Source: Paramarasmius palmivorus (taxonomy: Eukaryota; Basidiomycota; Agaricomycetes; Agaricales; Marasmiaceae). Taken from it: DNA of 64,000 nucleotides. This document shows, piece after piece, positions 57,218 through 64,000 of the stretch (positions within the stretch are counted from its first letter, which is position 1; each line of letters begins with the position of its first letter). The stretch is from assembly GCA_037176845.1 (NCBI GenBank), contig JAYKXP010000157.1:1-64000 (forward strand), given 5' to 3'. The notes under the pieces are model-generated. The model was not told the origin of the DNA. It did no database searches and saw only the letters and a program-made list of their open reading frames with translations. The position numbers and the translations under genes were made by a program.

Positions 57218-58358
57218 GTGCTTAGAGGCTGTGATAATGCACCAATGTCCCAGGTACCCTTCCCAGAACTGATGAAATTGGCTCTTGAATCATACTCTGC
57301 AATGTCGGTGAACACAGTGGGGTACTGGCTCCTGCACAACATGAATGATCTTATAATATATCAAGGAACATTACACACACTGTTTATTGGGATCCAGGTT
57401 GGATTCATCTATAATGTCATCCGCTTGAGGGCCATACACCATGGAATCAGTGTTGTTGTCTCTAAAGCTTAAAAGGTACTATATAAGCTGTCGGTTATGG
57501 GGATCCTGTGGAAAATGCACCTTGAGATAGTCTCTGCCACAGGATTTTGCACTTGTGACATTGGTGGCTCTTTTCAAATGCTTCGGAGTACAAAGAAGGT
57601 GCAACACAGAGTTGTGTGGTGACAAGTCTACCACCCGAGAGCAGAATTTCAGCATGTTTTGAGGAAAGAGGCCCACAAGATGGACAAATTAGAGAATAGA
57701 CACAAATCGACAATGTAGGCCAGCTTCGGGAAATTATGTACCTGGGAAATTGAATTTGGTTCTCAATCATTTTCAATAGGATCGCACATCCAGTAGAATA
57801 CATCAATCATTCCTAATCTACCTGAATAGTGCATGTTTTCACTGGGGATAAACTCTGGCTCAGGTTCTGGCTCAGGTTGCACAGCTTGCATCTCAATGTC
57901 GGGGACATCTATGGGAGGAGCAGGGGGGAGGTGTTGGTAGTCGTGGTTTGGGATTGGATACAGAAGATCAGGATGTCGATGTGGATGGGCCAGCAACAGC
58001 AACAGGTTGTGAAGTGTGTTTCTGGTATATACATCAATAAGCCAGTACACATATGAAAGTTGATTTAACACATATCAATTTGCACTTCTTTGCCATCTGG
58101 AATATTCCCTGTATAATGTTGTTGCTTGGCTTGCACCATTGTTGATGGTTTGAAAGTGCCATCTCACTGCTAAAGACCTGTGTGCATGTGTGGCATCATT
58201 CCATGATGTATTAATGAGTGTCTACAGGGGTAGATCAGTGTACCGTCAATGACGACCAAGGCCATCTCTGCTTGTCATCCCCCTTAAGGTGAGTTCATTT
58301 TTTTTTTCACTCAAGGTTCATAATACACTCCAAATATACTAAATTTTCTATTTCTAGA
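57218..58358. other. Unassigned region with short minus-strand frames
   Basis: Minus frames at 57495-57806 and 57763-58071 (Pro/His-rich, then MQAVQPEPEPEPEFIPSEN) may be exons of a damaged gene, but I cannot join them or name a family. Nothing is supportable on the plus strand before 58359. Confidence 0.3.
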
Positions 58359-60290
58359 TGGCAGTGGCTCATCAGTTGCCCAAGGACGCATCAAACATGC
58401 CAACATCTGACCTTGCTGACATCCTATAGAAAGCATTCACTGCCAACTCAATCGTGGAAGCCCAGCAAAACACCTCATCATCTCATTCTTTGCCACTCTT
58501 GTCTCCACTATGATCACCGCCACCTCAAATCCCAAACAATGTACCTGTAGACGACAATAACGACATGTCTGATGTCAATGATTATGACAGTGTAGCTGAC
58601 GACAAAAATTGCTGGGCTAATCGCTGGACCACAGCTGTCTATGGTAAAGGTGGCCAGCACATCGGGTTTTGGGACATTCGTCAACAATGTTTCCTCCCAT
58701 TGTATACTCAGCTTCTGCCTGTAATTGGATCTGAGCAGGATGATACACAGGAAAAGGGTGAAGAGGAAGGATGAGGAAGGTGTCCAGGAAGAGAAAGAGA
58801 TCATGGTTATAGAGCCAGTGGTCGTGGAGAACTTGTCAAGTGGGACATTGAGCTCATGTGTTCCAACAGTGCCCATTCTTTACTCTTCACCTCAATCCCC
58901 AACATCTCTGCCACCTACTTCCAACCATTCAGATTGGACAGGCACACACGAAGAGGTCATGCACCCCATGGCACCAGATACTACACAAAATCAGGAAGAG
59001 AATCAGATGGATGAAACTATTTGTGACTCGGAGCCAGTCAGCGCACCTGTGGAAGTTGATGATGGGCAGAAAGAAGCTACCAGTGATACAGTTGTTGGGA
59101 TATGTGGAACAGATGATGAAGTGGATCAATTAGACATGGAGTGGATCAATGAAGCATACAACAAGCTACTCCAGGAGCAGCATGAGGAGGGACAGTGTAA
59201 TGAGGAGATGATAACCAAGAACAGTTGTCAGACAAGTAAAAAACACAAAGTAAGTTGACAACCATGGTACCTCACAATGTATCTTACCTTTGTCTTTCTT
59301 AGAGACAAGAAGACTGGTATTCATCTGTTTCTTAACAATGAGGCTGCCGATACTGACAATGAAGGTGGCGCAGAAGATGATGATTCTGACCTTGAACAAT
59401 TTATATCTAGAGACAGCAACAAACAAGAGCAGGGTTTAGAGGGCGAATGGATCAACATCACCACAATCATTGATTCTAGTGGTCAGGATGAGGCTCAGCA
59501 AGCCAAGTATCTTGCTCAGAATGTTAAAAATCATTATCTTGAGAAGCAGGCTGTGGAAACTCTGAGCACAGAGGTTATAGAGGGCCATGTATCCTCATGG
59601 ATCATTTATTGCAAGGTAGTGTATTCAGATATACTCCTCTTGACATATTCCTAATTGTGTCTAACAGGAAGGACAAGAAGCACATGTATGTGATTACCTC
59701 AGAGGATGCAGAATTGCCTCTCCTTGGATCATCAAGACTCTTGTTCAAAAGCATCACGATGGTTTCATTTTCCTTGATACCAATAACCCAGTGCTAGTTT
59801 CCAAGCACCTGTGTGATTGTGTAGTAGTTACAAGGATCAATAACTTGCCGTACAAATCATTGGCAAATAAGTGTACCAAACTTGTCAGTGGGATCAAGAT
59901 GGTGCAGATTGATCAATACAGGACATCTGTACCTGGAGATCATTACCCCACTGTTAACTTGCTCGAGCAGTATGAACAAGAGCGACAAGATTTACATTAT
60001 GCTTCACGAGTTGGTACCTGGACCAGATTCAACACTGATCCAGATCTTACCTTACCGAAGACTCAAGTGTTGGTGTTGGCAGCCGAAGATGAGAAAAAGA
60101 GGAGGATGAAGGACAAAAAGAAGAAGGAGAAGGATAAGAAGGACATCAGACCTTTGGGTCCTGACAATCTCGATGTTTCCACTCCTGGCAATCCTAGACA
60201 CTACCATGGTGATGCCAGATACATTCTCAACATCTCTCAGGACATGCACTGTTCTGGTAGTTCCTCATATACCAACCAAGGAGATTAACG
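58359..60290 (+). pseudogene. Unrecognised multi-exon gene relic
   Basis: Plus-strand coding relic starting MAVAHQLPKDASNMPTSDLADIL (58359). It has stops (TAG in DIL-stop-KAF; TGA near 58510) and a slip near 58740. Readable blocks: CWANRWTTAVYGKGGQHIGFWDIRQQCFLPLYTQL (58610-58715), an acidic linker (EVDQLDMEWINEAYNKLLQEQHEEGQ), an intron near 59249-59301, GEWINITTIIDSSGQDEAQQAKYLAQNVKNHYLEKQAV (59440-59560), an intron at 59616-59668, then DGFIFLDTNNPVLVSKHLCDCVVV, YRTSVPGDHYPTVNLLEQYEQERQDLHYASRVGTW and a Lys-rich tail. Layout and introns resemble the accessory genes at 24909-29770, but I find no shared domain. It may be an accessory gene of the KDZ element to the right. Confidence 0.35.
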
Positions 60291-60614
60291 CAACAACCCT
60301 CAATGTCTTGTATCATGGCAAGAACTGCCCATCTCCCATCTCCCCCAACGCCATCACCCCCTCTTTCATTGAAAAGTGGAACTCAAGTGGCTGTGACATC
60401 ATGGGGGGCTTGCTGAAACTTCGCATGCAGTGGAGTCCACTGCACCTACTCGTTTGTCACTTGACATTTCATGAGGAGACAAATTTCTTCAATAGTTGTG
60501 TTCCTGTAATACATATGCAGTTCATACAAGTGGAGGATTGGAACTTCAGCTGATGTTGTAACTTATTTGTAAAAGTGACTGACAGTTATCAGAACGACTT
60601 TTGCAATAATCTGT

Positions 60615-61995
60615 GACAAGACCTCCCGCAACTGTAGAGGAAAAGTTATCAAGGTAAATAAGAGGTACTGTCTGCTTTGGGTGCTTTCAAATTGGGAAGG
60701 ATGATTCCCACACCTTCTGGAAAGGGAACAGGCCACTTTTTTCAGATCTGGAGATATTCCCACACCACTTTTGGCATCCCAAAATGGAAGGTGCTCTTTC
60801 CATGATGTAACAGTGCACTTTTTGGGCGCTTTTTTGCGGAAAAATTATTCCCACACCTCCTGACATCATCTGGGTGCCTCCCTACTCCGCTTTTGGCTTC
60901 CCAAAATGGAAGGTGACCTTACCTCATCATTTTCCACCTGGAATCAATGCACTGGGGGGCTATTGGGGCATGCAGGGGGGCTATAAAAATCGCATTTTTG
61001 AGGGAATATGTTCCAATATGTTCAAAAAGCATGCTCCTGCAATTGGGGGGCAGGGGAATGCAAAAAAAGCGGTCCAAATATGGTAATTCAGGAAAATGGC
61101 CTGTTGGATCTTGGGCTACAGGCCAGATATTGACATGGGGTAAGTTGGAGGACCTAGATACATCAAATACAAGCCTGGGGACACTAAATAGTACATAGAT
61201 TAGTGGGATAATGGTGCTTAAATATCAAAAATACTGAAAATCTCCGAAATTGGGGGAATAAAATTACAGGATGGGATGTAGTGCAGATAGGGCTCAGATA
61301 TTGTGAATCAGAGATGATATATATGTCCCCTTGCTTTGTTTACAATCCTGGAGAGCTGCCTATTTTTCCAGATTTATTACAGCTAAATTCGCTTTTTTTG
61401 GACATTGGTAATACTATACCACAGGGAATGATTGGAATGGGCTAATTCTTGTTCATAACCCACTCTAGGGTGTATAGATGATGAATATATACTTGCCCAA
61501 GCACTCCTGTATGTGCAACACCTTGTTCAATCCAATGTATTGTACAGTTATGTAACACAGGCAGTAACACATGAATAGCACCTCAGGGAAGCATCCCAGC
61601 ACCAAAGGGAGTTCAGAATCGAGTTCAGGCACCCAAAATACACTTTCCTACTTTGAAAGAACATTTTTTGAATACATCTGTATGTTGCTACATAAAAAAT
61701 ACATAAAAAATCGCATTTTTAGGGGTTTTTTTGTACTGGAGCATGGGGATTGCTCCTAAAATCACCAAAAATGAATGAGAGACTGTTCACTATGCATAGA
61801 ACAGGAATATCAATTGCCTCCATGGATCCCATGACAGGAATCCATATACCAGACTAATCAAATCCTGCACAATTACAGAAAACATGTACTATGGATGTAG
61901 TATTGCAGGGGTTGATCTGGGGGCTTGGGGAACCTCAAAATCGAATTCAGGGTGAAAAACCAGTCAAGAATATATCCAGGTTTGAAGGAAATCCA
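60615..61995 (+). repeat. Repeat R1, copy b
   Basis: Near-identical to copy a (45552-46975) from GACAAGACCTCCCGCAACTG onward. It stops about 60 bp before the family end at the palindrome spacer. Confidence 0.8.
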
Positions 61996-62949
61996 ATCAC
62001 TGTAGGTTGAGATATGTATCTGACAAGTTTTATGCTTAAAGTTAACATATGTTGCACATATACTTGTGCATTTAACTTGATATATGCATATTGAAGTCAG
62101 TTGTGGATGGATTTCCTTCAACCCTGGATATATTCTTGACTGGTTTTTCACCCTGAATTCGATTTTGAGGTTCCCCAAGCCCCCAGATCAACCCCTGCAA
62201 TACTACATCCATAGTACATGTTTTCTGTAATTGTGCAGGATTTGATTAGTCTGGTATATGGATTCCTGTCATGGGATCCATGGAGGCAATTGATATTCCT
62301 GTTCTATGCATAGTGAACAGTCTCTCATTCATTTTTGGTGATTTTAGGAGCAATCCCCATGCTCCAGTACAAAAAAACCCCTAAAAATGCGATTTTTTAT
62401 GTATTTTTTATGTAGCAACATACAGATGTATTCAAAAAATGTTCTTTCAAAGTAGGAAAGTGTATTTTGGGTGCCTGAACTCGATTCTGAACTCCCTTTG
62501 GTGCTGGGATGCTTCCCTGAGGTGCTATTCATGTGTTACTGCCTGTGTTACATAACTGTACAATACATTGGATTGAACAAGGTGTTGCACATACAGGAGT
62601 GCTTGGGCAAGTATATATTCATCATCTATACACCCTAGAGTGGGTTATGAACAAGAATTAGCCCATTCCAATCATTCCCTGTGGTATAGTATTACCAATG
62701 TCCAAAAAAAGCGAATTTAGCTGTAATAAATCTGGAAAAATAGGCAGCTCTCCAGGATTGTAAACAAAGCAAGGGGACATATATATCATCTCTGATTCAC
62801 AATATCTAAGCCCTAGCTGCACTATATCCCATCCTGTAATTCTATTCCCCCAATTTCGGAGATTTTCAGTATTTTTGATATTTAAGCACCATTATCCCAC
62901 TAATCTATGTACTATTTAGTGTCCCCAGGCTTGTATTTAATGTATCTAG
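61154..62949. repeat. Large palindrome: two 842-bp arms, 112-bp spacer
   Basis: 61154-61995 and 62108-62949 are inverted copies of equal length with only scattered differences, formed by R1 copies b and c head to head. The spacer 61996-62107 contains the true R1 end of copy c on its right and about 50 bp of unrelated sequence on its left. Confidence 0.85.
62046..62949 (-). repeat. Repeat R1, copy c, inverted and 5'-truncated
   Basis: Reads on the minus strand as R1 from the point matching 61154 to the family end (CAAGTTAAATGC). It lacks the first ~540 bp of R1. Confidence 0.8.
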
Positions 62950-62974
62950 CACCTATCATTCCCAGATTATGGCA

Positions 62975-63015
62975 TGTACAGAGTCCGATCAAATAATATT
63001 ATTTTACTCTGTACA
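62975..63015. repeat. Hairpin behind the KDZ transposase
   Basis: TGTACAGAGT (62975-62984) pairs exactly with ACTCTGTACA (63006-63015); with a one-base bulge the arms extend to GGCA/TGCC. It lies 170 bp beyond the KDZ stop codon and may belong to the element's end or to transcript termination. Confidence 0.6.
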
Positions 63016-63184
63016 GTGCCTGTTAATAAAAAAACGAGCAGATTGCTAAAGTGTAATATTTAGAAAATTAAGAATATCATATCCCTTCCCATTAGAGTCC
63101 TTTTCAAGTGTCCCTCAATACCACGACTTGTACAGGTTGAAACATTGATATCAAGAGCATACTATACATCAAATACAATACAGT
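63016..63184. other. 3' flank of the KDZ gene
   Basis: AT-rich, with no gene. It probably contains the 3' untranslated region. Confidence 0.35.
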
Positions 63185-64000
63185 CTATGTGATAGTGTTA
63201 AGTACAGCCTCTGCACGCTCCATATCCTCAAGAGTGTCTTCCTCCGTATCGCTATCCACATCTTCAGAGCTCTCTTCGTTCATGTCATGGCCAACTGTAT
63301 CAGAAGCGTCCTTCGTGTCATTCACCTGGCGCTTCATTCCCGTTCCAGGTGCGAACCAATGCTTGTTTGCCGGATTGAATCCTTCCAGCTCTGTGATGGC
63401 TCGGAGGCGTTTGATATGAAGAGCGTGAAAGCGGCCACGTTCCGCAAACTTGAGATGAATATGGTACGCAAATGCTGGGTCGGACTCCCCCACCTCATCA
63501 AGAACTTGCTGGCTATAGGTGAGCTCTTCTGTGATGTAGGTTATCAACCGTCGAATCTCAATGTGAAGACGTTCAAGTTCTTCTTCAGCACAAAGGACTT
63601 TGAAGTACGAAGTCATGAGCTCCCTATTGGCAGGAAGAGTCCATGCCTTCCGTTGAACATCGCTACCGGTCTCTCGGAGAAAGTCGAAGTCAGCCAGAAA
63701 GCTGCAGTTTACCACGTCATTCCACTCCAATGTTGGCTGCGGAGGATCAAGTCCTTGTGCAGCTTTATTGAAGCGTTCGATAGCTGAACGAATTGCAGCA
63801 GAGCGTGTCTTCATGGCACTGACTATTGCTTGGCGCATCTTGTAGCCTGTATACTAGGTATGAGCACAATCCAGGAGTCAAACAAAACTCGTACCTGTGC
63901 CTGCGACATTCAATCTGGCCATCTCGAAGATACACGCAACTACTAAACCTTCCAGCTGATTGAGGGCACGCTGGTAGTCATGATCCTTTGCCTTCTGTTG
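63185..64000 (-). CDS. KDZ-family transposase, C-terminal part
   Basis: DNA transposase of the Kyakuja-Dileera-Zisupton superfamily, expanded in mushroom genomes. Only the C-terminus is in the window; the gene continues beyond 64000. The two exons visible (64000-63895 and 63846-63185) are joined by a 48-nt intron (63894-63847) that restores the family sequence QRALNQLEGLVVACIFEMARLNVAGTG-YKMRQAI. Next come TRSAAIRSAIERFNKAAQGLDPPQPTLEWNDVV, SFLADFDFLRETGSDVQRKAW and a helical region (CAEEELERLHIEIRRLITYITEE). GRFHALHIKRLRAITELEGFNPANKHWFAPGTG closes the conserved part, and an acidic tail (SSEDVDSDTEEDTLEDMERAE) ends the protein. The catalytic core lies outside. No stop or shift is visible in this part. 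Confidence 0.85.

Overview
The window looks like transposon-dense chromatin of a mushroom-forming basidiomycete (Agaricomycetes). The evidence is the gene content: Plavaka and KDZ transposases, a mushroom-type RecQ helicase, a DUF6589 protein, an Spt5-like NGN/KOW protein, basidiomycete Gypsy and Copia polyproteins, and introns of about 45-65 nt. I see no convincing housekeeping gene, rRNA, complete tRNA or CRISPR array. Almost everything is a mobile element or a relic of one, often nested.

Layout. 1-787 is short non-repetitive-looking DNA. 788-11263 is a truncated Gypsy element (5' LTR, primer site, gag, start of pol with protease) broken by two copies (A, B) of an unclassified ~1.65 kb element, here called E1. 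Copy B carries a solo Gypsy LTR. 11264-16569 (minus) is a broken Plavaka transposase split by a third E1 copy (C), which itself carries a 559-bp foldback MITE. 17114-22933 (minus) is a nearly complete, young Copia element with identical 5-bp target duplications. 24909-29770 holds two relic accessory genes, one Spt5-like and one DUF6698-like. 30168-45395 is a mosaic of E1 fragments, a Gypsy solo LTR with another solo LTR inside it, LTR fragments in both orientations, a gag fragment and a chromodomain-like relic. 46978-49060 (minus) is a second broken Plavaka transposase, cut by repeat R1. 49270-55566 is a GC-richer unit with a RecQ helicase gene and a DUF6589 gene in divergent orientation. 55751-60545 holds unrecognised multi-exon gene relics. 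60615-62949 holds two R1 copies forming a large palindrome. 63185-64000 is the C-terminal part of a KDZ transposase that runs off the window.

Three points stand out. (1) The RecQ-DUF6589 pair is bounded on both sides by related GC-rich inverted repeats, each end able to fold into a hairpin, next to a shared 10-bp flank. It looks like a self-contained mobile unit, and its DUF6589 gene is the only long gene here with an intact spliced frame of 1032 codons. (2) E1 boundaries can be fixed to the base, because removing copies A, B and C leaves one TA and restores the Gypsy and Plavaka reading frames. (3) Nearly all premature stops in otherwise readable frames are TGA where the family context expects arginine (CGA). 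Together with CpG loss in an old LTR copy, this points to CpG-directed C-to-T decay (methylation or RIP-like).

Exact ends of unassigned regions, percent identities and family names were judged by eye, not by database search.
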